Of a stretch of DNA of 64,000 nucleotides, positions 41,180 to 50,641 are shown piece by piece. A model generated the notes under the pieces. That model was not told where the DNA came from. It did no database searches and saw nothing but the letters and a program-made list of their open reading frames with translations. The stretch comes from Pseudidiomarina aestuarii (GTDB taxonomy: Bacteria > Pseudomonadota > Gammaproteobacteria > Enterobacterales > Alteromonadaceae). The DNA lies in the NCBI RefSeq assembly GCF_003987355.1, contig NZ_PIPR01000001.1, positions 992,001-1,056,000 of the forward strand. Direction: 5' to 3'. The position numbers and the translations under genes are program-made. The number at the start of each line of letters is the position of its first letter. Within the stretch, counting starts at the first letter, position 1.

Positions 41180-43411
41180 ATGCGTTTTTTGCACGCATTG
41201 GTCGCAATGGTTGCAACGCTCACTTGGAGTGGCGTTGCAGATGCCGATCAACTCTCTATCGAGCGTATTTTCTCTGCGCCCGACCTCACCACCGTTGCAC
41301 CACAAAATATTCAGTTTTCGCCTGACGGCAACTTAGTGAGTTATCTCAAGGGGTCGTTGGAGTCACCGGAGATCTATGACTTATGGGTCTACGATGTGCG
41401 TGCTGGGCAGCATCAACTGCTGCTCGATGCAGAGACGCTTGCGCCTGACCCCACGGCTATGTCGGCGACTGAGCGCGCCCGTCGCGAACGTCTGCGTATC
41501 CGCGCAACGGGTATCGTCGATTATCAGTGGTCTCCGAAAGGTTCTCATATTTTGATACCGCTTGCCGGTCAGCTCTATTTGTATGCGTTAGATAACGATG
41601 CAGAACAACAAATTACTGCTCTAACCAGTGCCGAAATCAGTGTTACCGATGCGCGCTTCTCACCGCAGGGCAACTTCGTCAGTTATGTGTATGAACACAA
41701 TCTTTGGTCGGTCGATTTAACCACCAATAGCGCGAAGCAACTAACGACTGGTTCATCCTCGACTATTCAGTACGCTGTCGCCGAGTTCGTTGCGCAAGAA
41801 GAAATGAAACGTATGACGGGATATTGGTGGAGCGCTGATGAACAACATATTGCGTTGACCCGCGTCGACTTGCGCCCGGTTTCGATCAAAACACGGGTTG
41901 ATGTCTATGCCGACAAAACTGAGCTGGTAAAGCAACGTTATCCAGCGGCCGGCGAAGCCAATGCGGTCGTTGACTTAGGTGTACTGCAACTCGCTACTCA
42001 AAACCTGACCTGGTTGGGACTCCCAGAGCGTTACGGCGATGGTTATTTAGCCCGTGTGAATTGGGTGGGTAACACTTCGCAATTGAGCTATCAGTGGCAG
42101 AATCGAAGTCAAAGTGAGCTGACGTTATGGTCTTATTCGCTTGCCGACAAAAGCCATCAACGTATCCTGCAAGAGAGCAGCACGCACTGGATCAATTTGC
42201 ATGACGATCTGGTTTTTCTTGCTGACGGCAAACATTTTATCTGGGCATCTGAGCGCAGTGGCTTTAAGCATCTCTACCTCTATCGCCTCGACGGCCAGTT
42301 GATTCGCCAACTTACAGCAGGCGACTGGCAGGTGGATCAGGTTGCGAGTGTTGATGAGACTGCTGGCTTGATCTATTTCACAGCGCGCAGGGATACACCA
42401 ATAGAACGGCATCTATATCGCGCGAGTATGACTACCAGCACACCGAGTCAGCCTACTCGTTTATCGGAGCGCTCTGGCTTTCATTCGGTGCATTTTGCGG
42501 GAAATGCACGTAGTTATGTGGATAGTTTTTCAAGCACTACGCAACCCCCACAAGTCGCATTACACGGCCCTACCGGTGAGCGTATTGCGTGGCTGCATGA
42601 AAATACGTTAAATGAAGCGCATCCACTGAGTCCTTATTTAGATAACTGGAGTCAGCCTGAGTTTGGCACTCTCAATGCAGCAGATGGCCAAGTCTTGCAT
42701 TATAAACTGACGAAACCGACGCAATTTGCTGATAATCAACGCTACCCGGCTGTTGTGATGGTCTATGGTGGGCCGCGCGCACAGCGTGTCACCAACAGTT
42801 GGGGCGATTATTTTACGCAATATTTGGCCCAGCAGGGGTATGTTGTCTTTCAACTCGACAATCGCGGTAGCGGTAATCGGGGTCGCCAGTTTGAATCCGG
42901 TATATTTCGGCAACTCGCACAGCTCGAAGTCGCCGATCAAATTGTTGGCGCTGAATTCTTGCGGAGTCGGCCATACATCAACCCAGAACGGATTGGAGTC
43001 TTCGGGCATAGTTACGGCGGCTACATGGCGCTGCATTTGATTCTCCGCGCGGACGAACAGTTTGCAGCTGCCGTGGCGGGTGCCCCAGTGACCGATTGGG
43101 CTTTATACGATACTCATTATACAGAGCGTTATCTGGGCACACCTGAGGACAATCCGGAAGGCTATCGACAAGCATCGGTGATGCCCTATGCCACGCAATT
43201 ACGCAAGCCATTGCTCATTTACCATGGCATGGCCGATGATAATGTTCTCTATACCCACACCGCCAAACTCACTTATGCATTGCAGCAAGCGATGTTGCCA
43301 TTTGAACTTATGGCTTATCCAGGCAAAGCTCACGGGCTTTACGGAAAGGAAACAAGTATTCACCGCTATCAACTGATTGCAGATTTTTTCGAACGCTCGC
43401 TGAAGCGTTGA
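41180..43411 (+). CDS. Dipeptidyl-peptidase IV-like S9 serine peptidase
   Basis: 743 residues from ATG 41180; signal peptide ending VADA-DQ. N-terminal eight-bladed propeller with the DPP IV double-Glu motif QEEMKRMTGYWWS; C-terminal hydrolase with the nucleophile in FGHSYGGYMA, Asp in GMADDNVLY and His in GKAHGLYG. Removes X-Pro or X-Ala dipeptides in the periplasm or outside. Part of the exported-peptidase cluster. Confidence 0.93.
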   Translation: MRFLHALVAMVATLTWSGVADADQLSIERIFSAPDLTTVAPQNIQFSPDGNLVSYLKGSLESPEIYDLWVYDVRAGQHQLLLDAETLAPDPTAMSATERARRERLRIRATGIVDYQWSPKGSHILIPLAGQLYLYALDNDAEQQITALTSAEISVTDARFSPQGNFVSYVYEHNLWSVDLTTNSAKQLTTGSSSTIQYAVAEFVAQEEMKRMTGYWWSADEQHIALTRVDLRPVSIKTRVDVYADKTELVKQRYPAAGEANAVVDLGVLQLATQNLTWLGLPERYGDGYLARVNWVGNTSQLSYQWQNRSQSELTLWSYSLADKSHQRILQESSTHWINLHDDLVFLADGKHFIWASERSGFKHLYLYRLDGQLIRQLTAGDWQVDQVASVDETAGLIYFTARRDTPIERHLYRASMTTSTPSQPTRLSERSGFHSVHFAGNARSYVDSFSSTTQPPQVALHGPTGERIAWLHENTLNEAHPLSPYLDNWSQPEFGTLNAADGQVLHYKLTKPTQFADNQRYPAVVMVYGGPRAQRVTNSWGDYFTQYLAQQGYVVFQLDNRGSGNRGRQFESGIFRQLAQLEVADQIVGAEFLRSRPYINPERIGVFGHSYGGYMALHLILRADEQFAAAVAGAPVTDWALYDTHYTERYLGTPEDNPEGYRQASVMPYATQLRKPLLIYHGMADDNVLYTHTAKLTYALQQAMLPFELMAYPGKAHGLYGKETSIHRYQLIADFFERSLKR

Positions 43412-43475
43412 TGCATGCTATACTGAGCGCATTATTTTTTGCTTCACTTTTGCCTCAATATAGGGAGTTAAACGG

Positions 43476-43874
43476 ATGCGCTTTCTATCGCGTCGTTTGG
43501 TCATGCCAAACGATTTGAACTTTGCAGGTTCACTCTTCGGCGGTCGAATTCTGGAATGGATCGACGAAGAAGCCTATATCTTCGCCGCCTGCCAACTCGA
43601 TGCCAAAAGTCTCGTGACGAAGCACATTGGTGCTATCACGTTCGAAACTTCTGCCTATCAGGGGGATGTGGTTGAGTTTGGTCTGTTCGTAAAAGCCGTA
43701 GGTCGCACTTCGGTGACAGTCACTTGTGTCGTACGTAACAAGCAAACGAAACAAAACATCTGCGTGGCTGACGATATCGTTTTTGTGCACATTGACCCGG
43801 AGAGTCGCGCGCCACAGCCGCACGGCAAGACCAAAGCACAATTGGATACGCTAAAAATAGAAACGCCGACTTAA
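43476..43874 (+). CDS. Acyl-CoA thioesterase, YciA-type hotdog protein
   Basis: 132 residues. RLVMPNDLNFAGSLFGGRILEWIDEEA is the hotdog helix of the acyl-CoA hydrolase family, with the catalytic Asp in the Asn-Phe-Ala-Gly-x-Leu-Phe-Gly-Gly context. Hydrolyses acyl-CoA; chain length unknown. Start has AGGGAG upstream. The TAA stop is inside the terminator stem. Confidence 0.88.
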   Translation: MRFLSRRLVMPNDLNFAGSLFGGRILEWIDEEAYIFAACQLDAKSLVTKHIGAITFETSAYQGDVVEFGLFVKAVGRTSVTVTCVVRNKQTKQNICVADDIVFVHIDPESRAPQPHGKTKAQLDTLKIETPT

Positions 43875-43884
43875 GTCGGCGTTT
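43861..43884 (+). terminator. Rho-independent terminator overlapping the thioesterase stop codon
   Basis: A 24-base perfect palindrome (half AAACGCCGACTT) followed by six T. The stop codon 43872-43874 is at its centre. It also serves the convergent MBL gene, whose stop is 13 bases away. Confidence 0.9.
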
Positions 43885-43896
43885 TTTATAAGTTCA

Positions 43897-44781
43897 TTAC
43901 AGCTCTTGCAGCAACGTCCGAATCCAGCGCTCTTCAGTGATAAAGCCCCACGTCCAGCTATCCCACTGATCTGACAAACCACGTTCAACAATTTCGTCTG
44001 CACTCAACCCCTCGGTTTGCATCAGGCGAACTTCCTCACGCGTAATGATGACCATGGAAACCAAACGCTGCCAATCTTGCTTGGTCGACAACGGACCATG
44101 ACCTGGAATAATTTTAGTCTCATCGTCTAGTTCCGCGATGACCGCAGAAACATTATCAATGAAACCTTGAACGTTTCCGCCAGAATTCAGATCGATAAAC
44201 GGAAAGCGATCCACAAAGAACATATCACCGGCGTGAATCACGTTCTCATCACCAAACCAAATCACCGCATCACCATCCGTATGACCCGTGGCGTAATGGC
44301 GCATAAACAATTGACTGTCGCCACCAATTTTCAAAACCAACTCATTGTCGAACGTAATAGTCGGTAAACCAGTGGTATTGAACTCAGCATCAGCTTGAAG
44401 ACGCGACAACACATTCTCGTGCGCAACCACTTTCGCACCGCGCTCAACAAAACCAGCGTTGCCATCGACATGATCACGGTGGTAATGGGTATTGACGAGC
44501 AGTTGCAACGGCTTGTCGCTGATTTCCGAGATAGCAGCAGCAATTTTATCCGTCAATGCTGCATACTGTGCGTCCACCATAGCAACGCCATTGTCACCCA
44601 CATAAACGCCAATGTTGCCACCCGCACCAGTTAGCATAAACACCCGCTCACTCACTTGTGTTGCCTTAATTTCAACATCATCCATAGTCGGTTGTGCTGA
44701 AACGGTCAGTGTGACGAGTGCGGCCGCTGTCACTAAACTACTACGTAGCCATTGTTGTATCTTCTGCATTCGAGTTGCCAT
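43897..44781 (-). CDS. Exported metallo-beta-lactamase-fold hydrolase
   Basis: 294 residues with a signal peptide ending TVSA-QP. Zinc motif THYHRDHVDGN (HxHxDH), then GHTDGDAVIWF and IPGHGPLS supply the remaining ligands. The family includes B3-type beta-lactamases and periplasmic cyclases or hydrolases; nothing in the sequence fixes the substrate. Not close enough to any lactamase class to call resistance. Confidence 0.85.
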   Translation of the reverse strand: MATRMQKIQQWLRSSLVTAAALVTLTVSAQPTMDDVEIKATQVSERVFMLTGAGGNIGVYVGDNGVAMVDAQYAALTDKIAAAISEISDKPLQLLVNTHYHRDHVDGNAGFVERGAKVVAHENVLSRLQADAEFNTTGLPTITFDNELVLKIGGDSQLFMRHYATGHTDGDAVIWFGDENVIHAGDMFFVDRFPFIDLNSGGNVQGFIDNVSAVIAELDDETKIIPGHGPLSTKQDWQRLVSMVIITREEVRLMQTEGLSADEIVERGLSDQWDSWTWGFITEERWIRTLLQEL

Positions 44782-44796
44782 CCTAATAATCAGTTG

Positions 44797-46329
44797 TTAG
44801 CGATGTAAATAGCATCCTGAAAAGCAAGCAACTGGCGTTGCGGTCGGTTTCCCATGCTGCCAATCACCCCCTTCAACCCCACTACCCGCGATATCGACAT
44901 GGACATACGGCAGAGGGTGTTCGCTATCATTACCGTGCCCATCAAGGCCTGCAGCTATCGCTAGGAAAGCCATAGGGAATTGATGCCCACGTTTGGTGGT
45001 TGCAGAGGGGCCATTATTGCTCGATAACACATCATCAGACTTCGTGCGTGGACGAACAAAATCATAGTCCTCACGACGCGACCAACTGATTTCACCCGGG
45101 TCGCCATACACCTCGCCAGCTTCCAATAATCGATTTGCTGTGCCTTGTGACACCGCAGGACCATTGGGGACGAATGCGGAGTATGGACCTTTCGCTAATG
45201 CGGCATGACCCGTCAACGTCGCGACACTAAACAGCTGCGGCCGTGGATACTTGCCTGCTTCCACACGCAAATGCGATAGCAAGTCTGCCAATACCAAGCG
45301 TCCCTCAGCATCAGTATTGCCAATCCGTACACGCACGCCACTGTGGCCCGTGATGATTTCATCGGACACAAAAGCTTCTGCACCGATGCTATTACGGACA
45401 ACACCGAGTTCTGCGATCACATTCACAGTTTCAGGACGCATTTCAGCGACAGTTTTCAAGAACCCAGCAACACCTGCAGCGCCGCCTTTATCACGACTCA
45501 TACCGGCCATATGACCACCGACTTTCAAATCAGCACCACCGGTGTCATAAACAATCCCTTTACCGGCAAACATCAGGGTTTGCTCAGCCGCCGGAGCTTT
45601 ATACTCGAGTCGAATAACACACGGCCAATGACGTTCAACCCCCAATGATGCACGCCCTACCGCCATCAGCAACGGATACTCATGATGCAGTTGTTGAATA
45701 TCATCAATTACGGTTACTTTTACCGGAGAATGTGCAAAAGCTTGCTGGCAATATTCTGCAAAGCGCGGCGGAGCCATGCGTTCTGGCTCAGTCCCGGCTA
45801 AATCACGAGCAACACGCTTGCCGGCCTCAACAGCCTGCAGCCATTGCTCGTCTAAAGCACCAATCACGCCAACTTTAGTCAGTGGTTCGATAGCTTCCTC
45901 ACCATGGAACTCGCGCGCTTCAAGTGGCTCATAAAGTGCTTGGCAGAGCCCCCAATAAGCAACCGCTTCGGCTTGTCCATAACGCCCTTCACTCGGAATT
46001 CCGAAGGTGACCAATAGCGGTTGCTTCACGCCTGCTTGTACAGCAATTTTCGCAGCTGCGGCGGCCGCATCTGCAATGGTGCGTACATCCGCATAATCGC
46101 GCGTCAGTGGACCTGTTGGTGACGTAATAAGTCGACCACCGGCAACATCACATGTCACTAGCAACGCTTGTTTTCCAACACGTTGGTCAAATTGTTGCGC
46201 TTGCTCAATAAAATCCGCGAAATCTGCCGGTAACTCGGCATCAAAGTCACCTAAAACGATGACCGCATCAAAATCTGCGCCAGCTGCGGCGCGATAGTCT
46301 TCAAAGACCTCAACTTGAGGAAAAGCCAT
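44797..46329 (-). CDS. M17 (leucyl) aminopeptidase family protein
   Basis: 510 residues. Metal- and substrate-binding segments GKGIVYDTGGADLKVGGHMA (catalytic Lys in GKG) and NTDAEGRLVLADLL, the M17 signature. The two-domain layout is longer and divergent from PepA, and the Asp-Lys metal pair is arranged as in the less-studied M17 branch. No signal peptide, so cytoplasmic: the final step of peptide use. Start ATG 46329. Confidence 0.9.
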   Translation of the reverse strand: MAFPQVEVFEDYRAAAGADFDAVIVLGDFDAELPADFADFIEQAQQFDQRVGKQALLVTCDVAGGRLITSPTGPLTRDYADVRTIADAAAAAAKIAVQAGVKQPLLVTFGIPSEGRYGQAEAVAYWGLCQALYEPLEAREFHGEEAIEPLTKVGVIGALDEQWLQAVEAGKRVARDLAGTEPERMAPPRFAEYCQQAFAHSPVKVTVIDDIQQLHHEYPLLMAVGRASLGVERHWPCVIRLEYKAPAAEQTLMFAGKGIVYDTGGADLKVGGHMAGMSRDKGGAAGVAGFLKTVAEMRPETVNVIAELGVVRNSIGAEAFVSDEIITGHSGVRVRIGNTDAEGRLVLADLLSHLRVEAGKYPRPQLFSVATLTGHAALAKGPYSAFVPNGPAVSQGTANRLLEAGEVYGDPGEISWSRREDYDFVRPRTKSDDVLSSNNGPSATTKRGHQFPMAFLAIAAGLDGHGNDSEHPLPYVHVDIAGSGVEGGDWQHGKPTATPVACFSGCYLHR

Positions 46330-46365
46330 AATTACCTCTTCGTTTTGTATACGTGCTTAGTATGG

Positions 46366-47742
46366 TTATAGGCGACGCCAGCGAGTTCCCTGTGCGGTAT
46401 CTTCTAACTCAATACCACGTTCAGTCAGAGCTGCCCGTGCGGCATCCGCACGAGCCCAATCTTTCGTAGCTCGCGCGTCGTTGCGTTCAGCGATCAGTGC
46501 TTCAATAGCTGCCACATCGTCGCCACGCCCCTGTAAAAACTGTTCTGGAGTTGACGTTAACAAGCCTAACACACTGGCGAGTTCACGTAACTCCGCCGCG
46601 TAAGCCGCCGCCTTCTGCGGATTCTCTGCGGCTGTACGGTTAGCTTCACGCGCTAACTCAAATAGCACCGGTAGTGCTTCCGGCACATTAAAATCATCGT
46701 CCATCGCCGCGTTGAAACGGTCTACATAGGCTTGCGTTAACTCGGGGTCGATGGTTCCCACTGGTGCATCACGTAACGCGGTATATAAACGCTCCAAACT
46801 GGCACGGGCTTGGGTCAAATTATCCGCGCTGTAATTGAGTTGCGACCGATAATGGCTGGACATCAGAAAGAAACGAACCGTTTCGGCGTCATACTGTTTC
46901 AACACCTCTCGGATCGTGAAGAAATTCCCCAATGACTTGGACATTTTCACTTCATCGACCTGCACCATGCCACTATGCATCCACACATTGACATAATCGG
47001 TTTGATTCGCGCAGCAACTTTGCGCCACCTCATTTTCGTGATGCGGGAAGATGAGATCAGAACCGCCACCATGAATGTCAAAATGAGAGCCGAGATGTTT
47101 TTTATTCATCGCTGAACATTCAATGTGCCAACCCGGTCGACCTTCGCCCCATGGCGATGACCAGCTCGGCTCACCCGGCTTCGCTCGTTTCCACAACACA
47201 AAGTCCAATGGGTCGGTTTTATTATTCGCTATATCAACCCGCGAACCGGCCTGGAGCTGCTCCAAATTTTGTCGACTTAAATGGCCATACTCATTAAAGC
47301 TACTGACATCAAACAACACGTCACCATCGTCAGCAACGTAGGCATTCCCGTTATTTAGTAACGACTCGATCATGGCAATAATATCGCTCATGTGCCCCGT
47401 TACTGTCGGTTCAATGTCTGGACGTAGGAGGTTCAGTGCGTCGAAGTCTTCGTGCATGGCCTGCGTGAAGGTCTGAGTCACCGCATCAATAGCGATATTT
47501 TGCTCATTAGCGCGGCGGATAATCTTATCGTCCACATCGGTGATGTTGCGGACATAGGTCACTTTGTAACCACGCGCACGTAAATAGCGAACGACGGTGT
47601 CGAAAGCGACATAAGTGCGTGCATGACCAATATGACAGTAGTCGTAAATGGTTACCCCGCAGACATAAAGCTTCACTTCACCTGGTGTGATGGGCTTAAA
47701 TTCTTCTTTTTGACGGGACAACGTATTATAAATGGTCAACAT
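46366..47742 (-). CDS. cysS: Cysteinyl-tRNA synthetase
   Basis: 458 residues from ATG 47742 (GGAG 11 bases upstream; longer frame discarded). HIGH motif in [13 protein letters not shown] motif [10 protein letters not shown], zinc-binding Cys in [11 protein letters not shown], and WHIECSAM. Divergent from ppiB, the usual arrangement. Confidence 0.98.
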   Translation of the reverse strand: MLTIYNTLSRQKEEFKPITPGEVKLYVCGVTIYDYCHIGHARTYVAFDTVVRYLRARGYKVTYVRNITDVDDKIIRRANEQNIAIDAVTQTFTQAMHEDFDALNLLRPDIEPTVTGHMSDIIAMIESLLNNGNAYVADDGDVLFDVSSFNEYGHLSRQNLEQLQAGSRVDIANNKTDPLDFVLWKRAKPGEPSWSSPWGEGRPGWHIECSAMNKKHLGSHFDIHGGGSDLIFPHHENEVAQSCCANQTDYVNVWMHSGMVQVDEVKMSKSLGNFFTIREVLKQYDAETVRFFLMSSHYRSQLNYSADNLTQARASLERLYTALRDAPVGTIDPELTQAYVDRFNAAMDDDFNVPEALPVLFELAREANRTAAENPQKAAAYAAELRELASVLGLLTSTPEQFLQGRGDDVAAIEALIAERNDARATKDWARADAARAALTERGIELEDTAQGTRWRRL

Positions 47743-47856
47743 GCGCTTACAGGCTCCTTTGCTTGAGTCAAACATAATACCGCAAGCTGTAGCCATGTCA
47801 CAAACAGTGGTACACTGCGTGGGTTAATTTGTCTGCTATTTTATGGAGTTATTCAG

Positions 47857-48354
47857 ATGCAAGTGACCTTACACACCAATCACGGCGATATTAGCCTCAA
47901 ACTCTTCGCTGAAGAGGCCCCCGCGACCGTTGAAAACTTTCTCACCTACGCCCGTGAAGGCTTTTACAACGGCACTATTTTTCATCGCGTGATTAAAGGC
48001 TTTATGATTCAAGGCGGCGGCATGGACGAAGAGTTAATGCCAAAAACGACTCATTCACCGATTCAAAATGAAGCCAATAATGGGTTAAAAAATACCAAGG
48101 GCACCGTCGCTATGGCGCGTACACAAGATCCGCACTCGGCAACGGCACAATTCTTTATCAATGTGGCGAATAACGAATTTCTGAATTTCAAAAATGAAAG
48201 CGTTGGTGGTTGGGGTTACTGCGTATTCGGTGAAGTGGTTGAAGGCATGGACGTGGTCAGCGCCATTGAAGCGGTCCGTACCGGCAGCCACAGCTTTCAT
48301 CAAGACGTTCCCTTAGAGAACGTTGTCATCGAATCGGTCACTGTTGCCGAGTAA
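47857..48354 (+). CDS. ppiB: Peptidyl-prolyl cis-trans isomerase B (cyclophilin)
   Basis: 165 residues, cytoplasmic. Cyclophilin core [14 protein letters not shown] and [20 protein letters not shown] 47857 with GGAG upstream. Eleven bases from lpxH, probably one transcript. A candidate extended -10 (TACACT, 47811-47816) precedes it. Confidence 0.97.
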   Translation: MQVTLHTNHGDISLKLFAEEAPATVENFLTYAREGFYNGTIFHRVIKGFMIQGGGMDEELMPKTTHSPIQNEANNGLKNTKGTVAMARTQDPHSATAQFFINVANNEFLNFKNESVGGWGYCVFGEVVEGMDVVSAIEAVRTGSHSFHQDVPLENVVIESVTVAE

Positions 48355-48365
48355 GCAACGTTCTG

Positions 48366-49112
48366 ATGACAACCTGGTTTCTGTCTGATCTACATCTTAG
48401 CCCAGCGCGCCCAGATATCAGCGCGCTGGCCTTCAAGTTTTTCCGAACCACCGCGCGCCAAGCTGATGCAATTTATATACTCGGTGACTTAGTGGATGCA
48501 TGGATAGGTGATGACGATACCAGCGCGTTTGCGCAGTCGCTGCAACATGAACTCGGTGAACTCACCCGTTCGGGCGTGCCAACATTCTTTATTGCCGGCA
48601 ATCGCGATTTCTTGATGGGCGCAGCCTTTAGCGAAAAAACTGGCGTCACGCTGCTGCCTGAAGAGACCGTAGTCGATCTCTACGGCGTTCCCACGCTGTT
48701 ACTCCATGGCGATAGCTTGTGTACGGATGATGTTCGTTATCAGCGTTTCCGGCGCTTTATTCGACATCCTTGGGTGAGCGGTGCTCTATTAGCCTTACCA
48801 CTGACAGTGAGACTCTGGATAGCACGTAAACTTCGCGCCAATAGCAGTTCGCAACAGCCCCTCACACCAGCCCAGCTGAGTATTATGGATGTGAATGACT
48901 CTACCGTCAGAGCGACTTTTGAAGGCTTCGGCGTTCAGCGCATGATTCATGGTCACACCCATCGTCCTGCTATTCATCAGCACGTTCTGAAAACGGGCGC
49001 GACAGCCGAGCGAATTGTACTCGGTGATTGGTACGAACAAGGCAGCTTATTGCGCGTCGATGCCAACGGTTACGACTTAATCTATCGACCACTCACAGCC
49101 GACACGGTTTAA
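48366..49112 (+). CDS. lpxH: UDP-2,3-diacylglucosamine diphosphatase LpxH
   Basis: Lipid A pathway, cleaves UDP-2,3-diacylglucosamine to lipid X and UMP. 248 residues. Calcineurin-type metal motifs FLSDLHLSP, GDLVDAWIGDD, GNRDFLMG, HGDSLCTDD and HGHTHRP. Follows ppiB; its stop overlaps miaE by 4 bases. Confidence 0.97.
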   Translation: MTTWFLSDLHLSPARPDISALAFKFFRTTARQADAIYILGDLVDAWIGDDDTSAFAQSLQHELGELTRSGVPTFFIAGNRDFLMGAAFSEKTGVTLLPEETVVDLYGVPTLLLHGDSLCTDDVRYQRFRRFIRHPWVSGALLALPLTVRLWIARKLRANSSSQQPLTPAQLSIMDVNDSTVRATFEGFGVQRMIHGHTHRPAIHQHVLKTGATAERIVLGDWYEQGSLLRVDANGYDLIYRPLTADTV

Positions 49113-49867
49113 GCCGCAGCGGGAACACCGCTATGAAACCGTAGCTCGTCATCAGCGCTGCGAATTAAGTCCGCCTCAATTTTGCCAAAATACTCCACCC
49201 GCTGTTGAATCGACTCCCCCGCTAGGCTCTCAGCCAAGGTCAAATAGTCTTGATAATGACGTGCTTCTGAACGCAATAAAGATTCATAGAACTGCCCTAA
49301 ACGGGTTGGCACTAGCGGCGCCAGCGCAGCGAAACGCTCACAGGACCGCGCTTCAATATAGGCACCGCAAATTAACTTATCGACTAAAGTAGCCGGCTCA
49401 TGCGTGCGGACATGACTCAGTAACCCGCGTGCATAGCGACTCGATGACACATTCCGATAAGGAATATTCAATTCAGCCATAATCTCGAGTACTTGATAGA
49501 AGTGATGAAGTTCTTCTTTGATCAGTAGCACCATTTTGTCGATCAGGTCATGGCTGTAGGGCGCATCATTACGTGGCAGCATATGTTTGCTCAACTTCTG
49601 ATGTCGAGCTAAATCACGCCAGTCACCCACTTGCCGATAAGTGAAATCTTCGAACGGCTTCAACCAGTCAAGCAATGCTTGTCCGGACGCTTCGTCCACT
49701 GCATACCGGCGAATCAACAGCATGGCTGATTGCGCTGCCTTCAATTCGCACACTAGATGATCAATTAACAGCACTTCGAGGTTGTCTGGTTTGCTGGCTT
49801 CACTAAGCCAACCAGCAGGCGTCTCGACCTGCAGAAAGTTGCGGATTGGTTGAAGCAAAGATTGCAC
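49109..49867 (-). CDS. miaE: tRNA 2-methylthio-N6-isopentenyladenosine(37) hydroxylase MiaE
   Basis: 252 residues. Ferritin-like diiron enzyme with ligands in LVCELKAAQSAM, KEELHHFYQVLE, YIEARSCERF and LRSEARHYQDYL. Hydroxylates ms2i6A37 with O2. Start ATG 49867. Confidence 0.92.
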   Translation of the reverse strand: MQSLLQPIRNFLQVETPAGWLSEASKPDNLEVLLIDHLVCELKAAQSAMLLIRRYAVDEASGQALLDWLKPFEDFTYRQVGDWRDLARHQKLSKHMLPRNDAPYSHDLIDKMVLLIKEELHHFYQVLEIMAELNIPYRNVSSSRYARGLLSHVRTHEPATLVDKLICGAYIEARSCERFAALAPLVPTRLGQFYESLLRSEARHYQDYLTLAESLAGESIQQRVEYFGKIEADLIRSADDELRFHSGVPAAA

Positions 49868-49996
49868 GTTGAAGAACCCTTAAAACTGCTTGACTCTGAC
49901 TGAAATCCGACCAATAGTGAGTACTAGTCGGAGCAATAATTCGACACTCATAATAACAATAAATTGAATGAACAACGACAGAAGTAGAGGTTTGTC

Positions 49997-50596
49997 ATGA
50001 TTTTGAATCATATTTGGGGCCTATACGCACACCCACTAGAAGAGTGGAAGACCATTGATCAACGTCATGAAAGTATGACGTTTGCACTGAGTCATATCCT
50101 CTTAGTTGCACTAATTCCGTGTCTTGCTGCTTACTATGCATCCGCTCATTTAGGTTGGAGCATTGGTGCTCGGGAAGCATCCTTCTTGACGCAAAGTAGT
50201 GCTATCACGCTCAGTGTGGCCATGTATTTAGGTATTATCGTGGCCGCTTTTGCCCTAGCCTATCTCATCCATTGGATGGCGAAAACATTTGGCGCAGCGC
50301 CTACCTTCACCCAATCCATGGAATTAGCCGCTTACACCGCCACCCCAGCTATTATGTCTGGTGTTGCCGCGTTGTATCCTGAGTTGTGGTTTGTGACCAT
50401 GGCATTTCTAGCTGGGGTAGCTTACTCGGTCTACTTGCTTTATACCGGTGTGCCGATTCTTATGCATATCCCAGAAGAGCGTGGCTTTATTTACGCCAGT
50501 TCAGTGGTCACTGCGGGACTCATTATGCTGGTCGTGCTGATGGTGACTTCAGCAATATTGTGGACTAATGGTTTCGGACCTCAATACGTCAGTTAA
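49997..50596 (+). CDS. Yip1 family inner-membrane protein
   Basis: 199 residues, five predicted membrane helices, N-terminal WGLYAHPLEEWKTIDQ as in bacterial YIP1-domain proteins. Function unknown. Followed by a strong terminator. Start ATG 49997 with AGAGG upstream. Confidence 0.8.
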   Translation: MILNHIWGLYAHPLEEWKTIDQRHESMTFALSHILLVALIPCLAAYYASAHLGWSIGAREASFLTQSSAITLSVAMYLGIIVAAFALAYLIHWMAKTFGAAPTFTQSMELAAYTATPAIMSGVAALYPELWFVTMAFLAGVAYSVYLLYTGVPILMHIPEERGFIYASSVVTAGLIMLVVLMVTSAILWTNGFGPQYVS

Positions 50597-50605
50597 GGAA
50601 CAATG

Positions 50606-50641
50606 GTGAGCGTCTCGTCGAGACGCTCACTCCTCTTTTTT
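50606..50641 (+). terminator. Rho-independent terminator after the Yip1 gene
   Basis: Near-perfect palindrome 50606-50630 (arms GTGAGCGTCTC/GAGACGCTCAC) followed by TCCTC and eight T (50634-50641). Points in the plus direction; the convergent OlsF-like gene ends inside the T run. Confidence 0.9.

Noticed and set aside
43897-44781. MBL-fold protein as an acquired beta-lactamase
   Set aside because: The zinc motif is common to many MBL hydrolases; there is no mobile element and no class-specific signature.
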